Of a stretch of 7,451 nucleotides of DNA, positions 1-6,328 are shown one piece after another; position 1 is the stretch's first letter; each line of letters begins with the position of its first letter. Source of the DNA: Gammaproteobacteria bacterium. GTDB taxonomy: Bacteria; Pseudomonadota; Gammaproteobacteria; JAJDOJ01. The stretch covers positions 1-7,451 of the forward strand of contig JALVEU010000335.1 in assembly GCA_027030565.1 (NCBI GenBank), read 5' to 3'. A program made the translations under genes and the position numbers. The notes under the pieces are model-generated. The model was given only the letters and a program-made list of their open reading frames with translations. It did no database searches and was not told the DNA's origin.

Positions 1-164
1 GAGGGCCCGAGCCCCTCCGGGGGTGCAACCACCTGGACGGACCAGGTGGTGCCCATGGCGATGCCCGAGGCGGTGAGGACCGGGGGCGGCCCACCGCAGG
101 CCGCCAGGAGGGTCAAGGCCAATGCCACGGCGGGCAGGCGCAGGGGACAGCAGCGGGTCCACAT
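1..164 (-). CDS. apbE: FAD:protein FMN transferase, ApbE family lipoprotein (N-terminus only)
   Basis: ApbE enzymes transfer FMN from FAD onto Ser/Thr residues of extracytoplasmic redox proteins such as NqrB/C, RnfD/G and FMN-binding-domain proteins. Only the first 54 residues lie in the window; the rest runs off the left edge. The start is the ATG at 164-162. It is followed by an arginine-containing n-region, a hydrophobic stretch (about residues 11-20) and a lipobox LLAAC with the lipidation cysteine at residue 23. After the lipid anchor comes SGIAMGTTWSV (residues 33-43), which matches the family's opening 'G-x-x-MGTxx-V' strand. The gene starts 6 bp after the stop of the ATPase gene, and a GGAG ribosome site lies inside that gene's 3' end, so the two are very probably cotranscribed. 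Seen: lipobox and MGTT motif. Known: the family reaction. Inferred: the missing part is intact. Confidence 0.85.
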   Translation of the reverse strand, partial: MWTRCCPLRLPAVALALTLLAACGGPPPVLTASGIAMGTTWSVQVVAPPEGLGP

Positions 165-170
165 ACCGGC

Positions 171-926
171 TCAGATCTCCGGCAGAACGGGCACCAGGCA
201 GCGGCGGTGCTGGAAGCCGACCTGGAATACGGCTTCCAGCCGTCGGGGTCGGAGGGCCTCGTCGGCCGGACCCGCGTAGACCAGACGGCCGGCATCGAGC
301 AGCCAGATCTCTTGAGCGAAAGCCGCCGCCAGGTTCAGATCGTGGATGGTCGCGACGACCAGTGTGCCGCTCCTTGTCCGGGCGCGCAGCACCTGTAGCG
401 TATCCAGGGCATGGCGCAGGTCCAGGGCGGCCGTGGGCTCGTCGAGCAGCAGCAGTCCGGGCCCGCCGAGCTGCGCCAGTGCACGGGCGATGACCGCGCG
501 CTGCTGCTGCCCCGCGGAAAGCTCGCTCCAGCGTCTCCCGGCAAGCTCCAGCAGCCCCGTCTGCGCCAGGGCCGTGTCCACGGCGCTCGGGTCAGGTCCC
601 GCGGCGTAGCGGCCCAGGGCCACGGTCTCGCGCACCGTGTAGGGTGCATACAGACCGGGGCGCTGTGGCACGTAGGCGATGCGGCGGGCACGGATCCGTG
701 CCGGCAGGCGATGCACCGGTCGGTCGTCCAGGTACACGGCGCCACGGGTGGGTCGGAGCAGGCCGGCGAGGCAGCGCAACAGCGTGGTCTTGCCCGCCGC
801 ATTGGGTCCGACCACGGCCACCAGCGCCCCCCCGGAATGACGGACCCGGATACCACGGAGGACTTCGCGGTCCCGGTATCGGGCGTGCAGGTCCTCGACG
901 GCCAGGCGTGGGGCGTGGGGGATCAT
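171..926 (-). CDS. btuD: ABC importer ATPase, BtuD/FecE family
   Basis: Cytoplasmic ATPase (251 aa) that powers the adjoining permease. All nucleotide-binding motifs are present: Walker A GPNAAGKTT (40-48, Lys46), Q-loop YVPQ (Gln88), signature LSAGQQQR (136-143), Walker B LLLLDEP (158-164, with catalytic Glu163), D-loop ALD (167-169) and switch histidine His195 in TIHDLN. The length and the LSAGQ signature followed by QQRAVIARALAQ fit the FecE/BtuD/HmuV group of chelate importers. I chose the ATG at 926-924, 14 bp after the permease stop. The reading frame stays open far upstream, but that part overlaps the permease in another frame and is not protein-like. The ribosome site before this start is weak (AGG), consistent with translational coupling. 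The symbol is provisional because the sequence does not tell cobalamin from haem or siderophore ATPases. Confidence 0.93.
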   Translation of the reverse strand: MIPHAPRLAVEDLHARYRDREVLRGIRVRHSGGALVAVVGPNAAGKTTLLRCLAGLLRPTRGAVYLDDRPVHRLPARIRARRIAYVPQRPGLYAPYTVRETVALGRYAAGPDPSAVDTALAQTGLLELAGRRWSELSAGQQQRAVIARALAQLGGPGLLLLDEPTAALDLRHALDTLQVLRARTRSGTLVVATIHDLNLAAAFAQEIWLLDAGRLVYAGPADEALRPRRLEAVFQVGFQHRRCLVPVLPEI

Positions 927-940
927 GCCGAGGGCCTGCG

Positions 941-1951
941 TTACATGCCGTCCAGGGTCCAGCTGCGCGTCCGGTGCAGCAGGACGAGGAACAGGACCCC
1001 GCCCGCCAGGGCGGTGAACACGCCGGGGGGCATGGGGCCGGTGCCGAAGTCCAGCAGCTGGCTCGCGGTGTCGGCGAGCACCAGCAGCCAGGCCCCGGCC
1101 AGCAGGCTGGCCGGGGCGGCCGTCGCATGGCGGGGCCCCGCCATACCACGCGCCAGATGGGGGGCGATGAGGCCGAGGAAGCCGATGGGTCCGGTGACGG
1201 CCACCGCCCCGGCGGTGAGCAACCCGGCCAGCAGGAAGCCCCCCAGTCGCAGCGCGTTCACCGGCACGCCGATGCTGCGGGCCTCCTCCTCGCTCAGGGC
1301 GCCGGCGTCCAGAGCCCCGGCCATACGCAGCGTGAACGCGAGTCCGGCCAGCGGCAGAGATGCGGCCAGCATCAGATCGGCGGGCGGTGTCGCCTGCGGC
1401 ACGTGTCCCATGAGCCAGGTCAGGAATTCCCCGCGCAACCCCATGGGGACCAGGTACTGGAAGAACAGGATCCCGGCGCCGCACAGGGTGGAGACCACTA
1501 CACCCACCAGGAGTAGGTTCACGGGATCCGGCCCGCCGCGGCGGGTGGCCAGGCCGAGCACCAGGCCCAGGGCGCCGAGGCTGCCGGCCAGAGCGGGCAG
1601 GGTGGCCCGAGCCGGAGGCAGGGCGGTCCCCCCCATCCTGTGGGTGAGGTAGAGACTCACCATGATCCCCAGACCCGCACCGCTGGAGGCCCCCAATACG
1701 TAGGGGGAGGCGAGGGGATTGCGCAGCAGGCTCTGCAGGAGAAGCCCCGCCAGCCCTAGGGCCCCGCCGGCCGAGACCGCGTTGGCCAGGGCGGTCCAGC
1801 GATAGCGCACCCATTCCGGGTCGGGCCAGGCGAATCCGATGCCCCCGCCGGGCGGGTGATCCAGCGTCAGGCGCAGCAGGGCTGTGATCAGCAGGGCCAG
1901 CGTGAGGGCGCCCAGTGCCAGCCACCGCCTGGGTTGCGGGGCCGTGTTCAC
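941..1951 (-). CDS. btuC: ABC importer permease, BtuC/FecCD family
   Basis: Inner-membrane channel subunit (336 aa from the chosen start) of a type II ABC importer, with many hydrophobic helices along its length as expected for the roughly ten-helix BtuC fold. Hallmark family blocks are visible: GLAGLLLQSLLRNPLASPYVLG followed by ASSGA (about 66-92), the ATPase-contacting EEEARSIGV (221-229), GPIGFLGLIAPHLAR (254-268), and a final helix PPGVFTALAGGVLFLVLL (308-325). The start I prefer is GTG at 1951-1949. It overlaps the TGA of the upstream binding-protein gene as GTGA, a classic coupling junction. An in-frame ATG at 1984 would add 11 residues and overlap by 37 bp; neither start has a clear ribosome site. 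The family is certain, but the substrate (cobalamin, haem or ferric chelate) is not, so the symbol is provisional. Confidence 0.92.
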   Translation of the reverse strand: MNTAPQPRRWLALGALTLALLITALLRLTLDHPPGGGIGFAWPDPEWVRYRWTALANAVSAGGALGLAGLLLQSLLRNPLASPYVLGASSGAGLGIMVSLYLTHRMGGTALPPARATLPALAGSLGALGLVLGLATRRGGPDPVNLLLVGVVVSTLCGAGILFFQYLVPMGLRGEFLTWLMGHVPQATPPADLMLAASLPLAGLAFTLRMAGALDAGALSEEEARSIGVPVNALRLGGFLLAGLLTAGAVAVTGPIGFLGLIAPHLARGMAGPRHATAAPASLLAGAWLLVLADTASQLLDFGTGPMPPGVFTALAGGVLFLVLLHRTRSWTLDGM

Positions 1952-2829
1952 GGTGGCGAGGCCGCGGTCCTGGTGGACCGGCATCCGGGCAGGGTGGACA
2001 AGATCCGGGCCAGCGCCTGGGCCACGTCCGGCAGGCCGGCCGCGGGCAGCAACACGTCCGGATGCTCCAGCACCCGCAGGTGCTCGGGTGCCGCAGCCCG
2101 TAGCCCTGCGGGTGGTTCAGTGGGCCGGTCGCTGAGCCAGACCACGGTGGCGGGTCGCAGGCGAGCGAGGCGCTCCAGGGAGAGGGTGACCCAGCCGTCC
2201 TGCTGGACGGCGTTGCGCAATCCCCAAGCCTGCAGGAGGTCGTCCAGATAGGTGCGCCGGCCGAAGGCGAGCGGGGGGTCCGTTCCGGTGAGCAGCACTA
2301 CGGGTCCGGGATCCGTGGCACAGGGCCCCGACTTAAGTGCGGCGTCCAACGCCTGCAGCAGCCGGTCGCGCCGGGCGGCCACTCCGGCGGGGGGCGCCCC
2401 TCCGAACAGCGCCTCCGGAAGCTCGCGGATCAGGCGCCGCACGTCCGTGACGCGGTCGAGGTGGGGCCACGCGTGCAGTCGCCAGCGGTGCACTTTGGCC
2501 AGGCGCCGTAGCTCCGGATCGAGCCCCGAGGCAGGCGTCTGCAGGAGCACGTCGGTGGGCCGGACGCGAATGAGCCGTTCGTAGTCGATGCGGTACAGGT
2601 CTCCGACCACCGGTATTGCGGCCGGCAGTCTGCACCAAGGTGTGCGGCCCACCACGCGGTCGGCCAGTCCGAGGGTGGCCAGCGTCCGTGAGATGGCGGG
2701 CGAGAGGGATACCAGGCGCAGTTCTCGCCGGTCGCCGGCCTGTGCAGCGATGGCGAGCAGTGCGAGGAGTGGGAGCAGAAGCTGGAGCAGGGCGGCCGCC
2801 CGGTGACGAAACCCTCCGGGGTGTGCCAT
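1948..2829 (-). CDS. btuF: Periplasmic substrate-binding protein, BtuF-like (cobalamin/iron-chelate type)
   Basis: Captures the ligand in the periplasm and delivers it to the BtuC-like permease (293 aa). Residues 1-31 form a signal peptide: basic start, leucine-rich core LLQLLLPLLALLAIAA, and a likely cut after AQA31. The mature part opens with RLVSLSPAISRTLATLGLADRV (38-59), the typical first strand and helix of helical-backbone metal receptors. TPWC (63-66) and YERLIRVRPTDVLL (83-96) follow, corresponding to the family's 'E-x-I-x-x-L-x-P-D-L-V' segment. TGTDPPLAFGRRTYLDDLL (181-199) and the later GWVTLSLERLARLRPATVV (212-230) align in order with E. coli BtuF blocks around 'PPFTSG' and 'SREQVLARSP'. 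I start at the ATG at 2829 because it directly precedes the signal peptide; an in-frame ATG at 2889 would add an unlikely 20-residue leader. First gene of the operon. The ligand cannot be read from sequence. Confidence 0.9.
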   Translation of the reverse strand: MAHPGGFRHRAAALLQLLLPLLALLAIAAQAGDRRELRLVSLSPAISRTLATLGLADRVVGRTPWCRLPAAIPVVGDLYRIDYERLIRVRPTDVLLQTPASGLDPELRRLAKVHRWRLHAWPHLDRVTDVRRLIRELPEALFGGAPPAGVAARRDRLLQALDAALKSGPCATDPGPVVLLTGTDPPLAFGRRTYLDDLLQAWGLRNAVQQDGWVTLSLERLARLRPATVVWLSDRPTEPPAGLRAAAPEHLRVLEHPDVLLPAAGLPDVAQALARILSTLPGCRSTRTAASPP

Positions 2830-2887
2830 GCTCTGATCGTGAACCCCACGATGGGAACGAATGCCGCGTGGGGAGAGGAGGTGACCC
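2830..2887. promoter_or_regulatory. Divergent intergenic region between importer operon and small plus-strand gene
   Basis: Only 58 bp separate the two divergent start codons, so promoters for both must lie here or run into the coding regions. I see no convincing -35/-10 pair on either strand. The space is too short for a cobalamin riboswitch, which would need roughly 200 nt, so the importer is not under leader control of that kind from this position. The plus-strand side is dominated by a strong ribosome binding site. Confidence 0.4.
2876..2884 (+). promoter_or_regulatory. Strong Shine-Dalgarno site fixing the start at 2888
   Basis: AGGAGGTGA is a nine-base match to the end of 16S rRNA. The GGAGG core lies six bases before the ATG at 2888. 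It is by far the best ribosome site in the window and the main evidence that the small downstream reading frame is a real gene. Confidence 0.85.
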
Positions 2888-3214
2888 ATGACCGATCGGT
2901 ACCTATCGCTCGAGCTTTCCCCGTTGGAGTTCCGCATCCTGCTTGGATCGGTCCGCGTGTATGCGGAGACCGCCTTCCCGCGAGGCTGCGTCGACTGCCA
3001 GCTGGCCGCGCGTGAGGCCCTGCTGCAGGCGGCCAGCGACATGGAGGCCGCCTACCAGAACGATGGACAGGGCCGGATTCGGCTCAATCGGCGGCTGCGG
3101 CCCCTGTGCCGCTACGCCGTGGAGCAGTTCCCCGCCGAAGGGCCCGAAGAGCGCCTGGCCCGCGCGTCGCTGCTGGCCACGCTGACCCTCAAGCGCCGCC
3201 GCGAGTCGGCCTGA
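2888..3214 (+). CDS. Conserved-looking small protein of unknown function with CxxC
   Basis: A 108-residue soluble protein I do not recognise. It has no signal peptide or membrane segment. The sequence is mostly helix-forming and charged. It has an N-terminal block LSLELSPLEFRILLGSVRVY (6-25), a cysteine pair CVDC (34-37) with a third cysteine at 74, and a basic C-terminus LKRRRESA. Its coding status rests on the near-perfect ribosome site at 2876-2884 and a sensible amino acid composition. It diverges from the importer operon and converges on the phosphorylase gene, with 11 bp between the stops and no obvious terminator between them. The CxxC could bind a metal or form a disulfide, but three cysteines alone do not make a zinc site. 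No function is proposed. Confidence 0.75.
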   Translation: MTDRYLSLELSPLEFRILLGSVRVYAETAFPRGCVDCQLAAREALLQAASDMEAAYQNDGQGRIRLNRRLRPLCRYAVEQFPAEGPEERLARASLLATLTLKRRRESA

Positions 3215-3225
3215 TCGCCGGGGCG

Positions 3226-5769
3226 CTACAGCCAGATCATGCATCCCGTCTCGAAGGGGTGTGCCAGGTCGGGATGGTGGGGATACATGCGGATCTGCAG
3301 GTGTTGCAGCCCCGAGCCATGGGGGAGCAGGTCCGCGGAGAACAACGCCTCGCCATCGCGTGCCTCGGGCTCGGCGGTCAGCACCACGCGGGTGCGGTTT
3401 CCGCCGGCCTCCGGGCTGATGAGGCACTCCACGACCACGTCCTGTTCCCGCAGTCCGTTCAGGTGCGCCGTCACCCGCACCGGGATGGTCCCATCGTAGC
3501 GCACTTGCTCCGGGAGCGGTTCGGCCAGGCGCATGTGTACGCCCGGCCAGCGCTCGAGCACCTGAGCCTTCCAGCGGGCCAGATGCCGACCGCGGGTGGC
3601 CTCGTTCATGGCCATACGCTGGGCGTGATCGCGGGCCGGCGTGTAGAGCTTGTGCACGTAGTCGACCACCATGCGTTGGGCGTTGAATCGGGGCAGGATG
3701 GTCTTCATGGAGGCCTTGGACAGGCGCACCCACTCCGGTGAGTAGCCCTGGTGGTCGCGCTCGTAGTAGAGCGGCAGCACCTCGCGCTCGATGATGTCCA
3801 GGAGGTCGTTGGCCTCCTCGCGGTCGCGCTGGGCCGGGTCGAACTGGGGCCCGTGGGGCGCGATGGCCCAGCCGTTGGAGCCGTCGTAGCCTTCGCCCCA
3901 CCATCCGTCCAGCACGCTGAGGTTGATCACGCCGTTGATGGCTGCCTTCTCCCCGGAGGTGCCGCTCGCCTCCAGGGGATACTCCGGCGTGTTGAGCCAG
4001 ACGTCCACGCCCGTGACCAGCTTGCGGGCCAGGGCCATGTCATAACCCTCCAATAGGATGATCTTGCCGAGGAACTCGGGCCGCAGCGACAGCTCGTGGA
4101 TCTCGCGGATGAGGGCCTTGCCCGGCTCGTCATTGGGATGGGCCTTGCCGGCGAAGATCACGATCATGGGGCGGTCCGGGTCGTTGACCAGGCGGGCGAG
4201 GCGCTCCGGGTCCCGGAACAGCAGGGTGGCCCGCTTGTAGGTGGCGAAACGCCGTGCGAACCCGAACACCAGGGTGTCGGCCTTGCTCTCGCTCAGGTAT
4301 TCCACCACGCGTGCGATCCGTGCCGCACTCACACCGTTGCGCCGGTGCTGCTCGATGGTCCGCGCGCGTACGTAGTTCAGCATCTGGGTCTTGAGCTCCT
4401 GACGGGTGCTCCAGTAACGCAGGTCCGGGATCGTCTCGATGATCTCCCAATAGTCGGGATCGAGCAGGGCGTTGCGCCAGTCGGAGAAGCGCATGTCGAA
4501 CAGGTTGGTCCACTCACGCGCCAGGAAGGTGGGCAGGTGCACCCCATTGGTGACGTAGGTGATGGGGTTTTCCTCCGGTGGCACCTGGGGCCAGACGTAG
4601 GACTCCATCTTGGAGGCCACGCCGCCGTGGATCCGGCTCACGCCGTTGTGGAAACGCGAGCCGCGCAGCGCCAGGGCGGTCATGTTGAACCCGTGGGGAT
4701 CGGCGGGGAACGCCCCCAGCCGCAGCAGGTGTTCCAGGGGGATGCGCAGCTCCTCGAGGTAGGTCTGGAAATATGTCTGCATCAGATCGTGCGGGAAGAT
4801 GTCGTGCCCCGCCGGGACGGGGGTGTGGGTGGTGAACACCGTGCCCGCCGCCGTCACCTCCAGGGCACTGTCGAGGTCGATGTCCCGCTCGATCAGCTCG
4901 CGGCAGCGCTCCAAGATCTGGAAGGCCGCGTGTCCTTCGTTGATGTGCCAGACGGTGGGTGCCAGCCCCAGCGCCCGGAGGGCGCGCACGCCGCCGATCC
5001 CCAGGGCGATCTCCTGCTGGATACGGGTGTGGATGTCGCCCCCGTAGAGCTGGTAGGTGATGCTGCGGTCGGCTTCGGTGTTGCCTTCCAGGTCGCTGTC
5101 CAGCAGGTAGAGGCGGATGTGCCCGGCCTTGGCCTGCCAGACCTTGAGGTGCACCGTGCGCTCGGCGATCGGCACGGAGACGTGGAGCTCCTGCCCCGCG
5201 CTGTCCCGCGCCGGTTCCACCGGCAGGTCGGCGAAGCGGATCGGGTCGTAGTGGGCGAGCTGGTTGCCTTCGGCGTCGATGGTCTGGGTGAAATACCCCT
5301 GGCGGTACAGCAGGCCCACGGCGACGAAAGGCACCCCTAGGTCGCTGGCGGCCTTGCAGTGGTCGCCGGCAAGGATGCCCAGCCCGCCCGAGTAGATGGG
5401 GAAACTCTCGTGGAGGCCGAACTCGGCGCAGAAGTAGGCCACCAGATCGCGCCCCGGCTGCAGGGATTCCACGTCCGCATGCCGGATGCCATCGGCATGG
5501 TACGTGTCGTAGATGGACAGCGCCTTGTTGTAGTCCTCGAGGAACCCCCGGTCCTGCGCCGCCTCCTCCAGGCGACTCTGGGACACCCGGCGCAGGAACA
5601 CCTTGGGGTTGTGGTGGCAGCGCTCCCACAGGTCACGGTCCAGCCGATAGAAGAGTCGGCGGACCTGGCGGTCCCAGCTGTAGAGCAGGTCGTTGGCCAG
5701 CTCCTCCAAGCGCTGGATGCGCTCGGGCAGTCGTGGTTGGATCTCGATGGGGAAGCGTGTTCCGGTCAT
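3226..5769 (-). CDS. glgP: Alpha-glucan (glycogen/maltodextrin) phosphorylase, DUF3417-containing type
   Basis: Cytoplasmic PLP enzyme (847 aa) that cleaves alpha-1,4-glucan with phosphate to release glucose-1-phosphate. Residues about 15-110 form the DUF3417-type N-terminal domain (ELANDLLYSWD, HHNPKVFL). The catalytic body follows: CAEFGLHESFPIYSGGLGIL AGDH (114-137), HINEGHAAF (275-283), FTTHTPVPAGHD (312-323), TNGVH (407-411), RRFATYKRATLL (506-517) and GKAHPNDEPGK (541-551). The PLP site is EASGTSGEKAAINGV (600-614), with Lys608 the expected Schiff-base lysine; LSVLDGWWGEGYDGSNGWAI follows (617-636). The length and ending (HPFETGCMIWL) fit the complete bacterial type of TIGR02094, which is distinct from the E. 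coli GlgP/MalP type with its GTGNMK site. The ATG at 5769 has GAAGG six bases upstream. The gene stands alone, with no glgA, glgB or glgC in the window. It looks intact, with no frameshift. Confidence 0.96.
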   Translation of the reverse strand: MTGTRFPIEIQPRLPERIQRLEELANDLLYSWDRQVRRLFYRLDRDLWERCHHNPKVFLRRVSQSRLEEAAQDRGFLEDYNKALSIYDTYHADGIRHADVESLQPGRDLVAYFCAEFGLHESFPIYSGGLGILAGDHCKAASDLGVPFVAVGLLYRQGYFTQTIDAEGNQLAHYDPIRFADLPVEPARDSAGQELHVSVPIAERTVHLKVWQAKAGHIRLYLLDSDLEGNTEADRSITYQLYGGDIHTRIQQEIALGIGGVRALRALGLAPTVWHINEGHAAFQILERCRELIERDIDLDSALEVTAAGTVFTTHTPVPAGHDIFPHDLMQTYFQTYLEELRIPLEHLLRLGAFPADPHGFNMTALALRGSRFHNGVSRIHGGVASKMESYVWPQVPPEENPITYVTNGVHLPTFLAREWTNLFDMRFSDWRNALLDPDYWEIIETIPDLRYWSTRQELKTQMLNYVRARTIEQHRRNGVSAARIARVVEYLSESKADTLVFGFARRFATYKRATLLFRDPERLARLVNDPDRPMIVIFAGKAHPNDEPGKALIREIHELSLRPEFLGKIILLEGYDMALARKLVTGVDVWLNTPEYPLEASGTSGEKAAINGVINLSVLDGWWGEGYDGSNGWAIAPHGPQFDPAQRDREEANDLLDIIEREVLPLYYERDHQGYSPEWVRLSKASMKTILPRFNAQRMVVDYVHKLYTPARDHAQRMAMNEATRGRHLARWKAQVLERWPGVHMRLAEPLPEQVRYDGTIPVRVTAHLNGLREQDVVVECLISPEAGGNRTRVVLTAEPEARDGEALFSADLLPHGSGLQHLQIRMYPHHPDLAHPFETGCMIWL

Positions 5770-5785
5770 GTTCGGCCTTCAGTAG

Positions 5786-5850
5786 CGGCTTCGCGCGCCT
5801 GGATGCGCTGCTCGGGGAAAAAGTATTAATGATACCCGGCTTCGCGCGCC
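5786..5850 (-). promoter_or_regulatory. Repeat-flanked AT-rich island upstream of glgP (candidate promoter/operator)
   Basis: Two identical 14-base direct repeats, cggcttcgcgcgcc on the plus strand, lie at 5786-5799 and 5837-5850, start to start 51 bp apart. Each is followed by a further tgcgc (5804-5808 and 5854-5858). Between them is the only AT-rich patch nearby. On the glgP strand it reads tatcattaatacttttt and includes a 13-bp near-palindrome, gtattaatgatac (5823-5835). The patch offers -10-like hexamers (TATCAT, TAATAC), but I see no good -35. It lies about 45-65 bp before the glgP start, a natural place for a promoter. The repeats and palindrome are seen directly; promoter or operator function is inferred. 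Confidence 0.45.
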
Positions 5851-6257
5851 GAGTGCGCGACGTGTGGTGAAGGATGGCCTGACACCAGGCGCGGCTGCGA
5901 TTGGTGGGATCCGGTCGCGATACCGGCTCCACAGCCACAGCACGCCGGCCCCATGGCCCGGCTCGGGACGACGCCTGTACTGACTCCAGCAGGATGGAAC
6001 CGCCTGGGGATCTTAGGCGTGTCACCGAGGGGGAAGTCCTGCCCGCCGTGTGGGGACGGGAGCGGCCGAGGGCGCAATCCGGGAGTTGTCGGGTGGGAAG
6101 CGGGAGTCCTGGCGGGCTGCCGGGGTGCGACCGGTGTGGGCTCCGGAAGCCGTCATCGGAGGATTCCGGCTCGCCGAACTCATTCACTTCGCGGGCACGC
6201 ACCGATCGGCCGGACGACTTTGTGCTTGGCCGTATATACGAGCTACGCGAGCGGAAC
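5851..6257. other. Non-coding stretch between glgP upstream region and secreted-protein terminator
   Basis: About 400 bp with no gene I can support. Open frames cross it on both strands, but they have no ribosome site and give Arg/Pro/Gly/Ser-rich translations typical of GC-rich non-coding DNA. Short inverted repeats are visible: ccggt/accgg around a 6-base loop (5911-5926), cgcct/aggcg (6001-6019) and the palindrome cgtatatacg (6231-6240). None adds up to an RNA family I can name. Part of it may be a long 5' leader or a remote promoter region for glgP. Confidence 0.5.
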
Positions 6258-6314
6258 GCTGAAAAACACCGAGCGGCGGACTCGGCTGTGAGTCCATAGA
6301 ACGCCGCCGCTCGG
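6258..6314 (-). terminator. Rho-independent terminator of the small secreted-protein gene
   Basis: Read on the minus strand, an 11-bp perfect GC-rich inverted repeat (ccgagcggcgg at 6304-6314 on the plus complement, pairing with 6269-6279) is followed at once by tgtttttc (6261-6268). That is a stem plus T-run. The 24-base loop contains a second small hairpin, ggactc/gagtcc (6278-6283 with 6290-6295), which competes for the base of the outer stem. It begins 14 bp after the TAA of the 6329-6658 gene, in the correct orientation for it. The plus strand has no matching T-run, so it is one-directional. Confidence 0.88.
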
Positions 6315-6328
6315 CATGCTTGGTGGGG

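Noticed and set aside
600..614. Glu instead of the more familiar Met before the PLP lysine of the phosphorylase (coordinates are residues)
   Set aside because: GTSGEK is, to my knowledge, a normal variant in this DUF3417-type phosphorylase group; the lysine and its surroundings are intact, so this is not evidence of an inactive enzyme.
411..1652. Long plus-strand open frame (413 codons)
   Set aside because: Antisense to the ATPase and permease genes, Arg/Pro/Ala/Gly-rich with no motif or ribosome site; a GC-driven shadow.
927..1925. Upstream in-frame extension of the ATPase to 584 residues
   Set aside because: This part overlaps the permease in another frame and reads as Arg/Gly/Pro-rich noise. 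The ATPase family starts normally about 40 residues before Walker A, as with the ATG at 926.
4096..5340. Long plus-strand open frame (414 codons)
   Set aside because: It lies wholly antisense to the well-supported phosphorylase gene. The translation has no family motifs and arises from codon bias on the opposite strand.
6028..6140. Fragments resembling cobalamin-riboswitch pieces on the plus strand (aatccggg, ggaag, agtcctg, ctgccgg)
   Set aside because: The pieces are not in the right order or spacing, the GGTG and CCCGC/ACTG cores are absent, and no cobalamin-related gene lies downstream on that strand. Treated as chance in GC-rich DNA; a covariance search would settle it.
5633..6202. Minus-strand open frame of 189 codons across the glgP upstream region
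   Set aside because: It overlaps the start of glgP in another frame, has low-complexity GC-rich composition and crosses the candidate promoter; no ribosome site.
6231..6240. Perfect palindrome cgtatatacg as a promoter or operator
   Set aside because: TATATA resembles a -10 element, but no -35 at usable spacing is found on either strand and no gene starts nearby in a suitable direction.
5901..6299. Plus-strand open frame of 132 codons whose last 30 residues look protein-like
   Set aside because: No ribosome site, Arg/Gly/Ser-rich start, and it runs through the clear minus-strand terminator. No recognisable domain.
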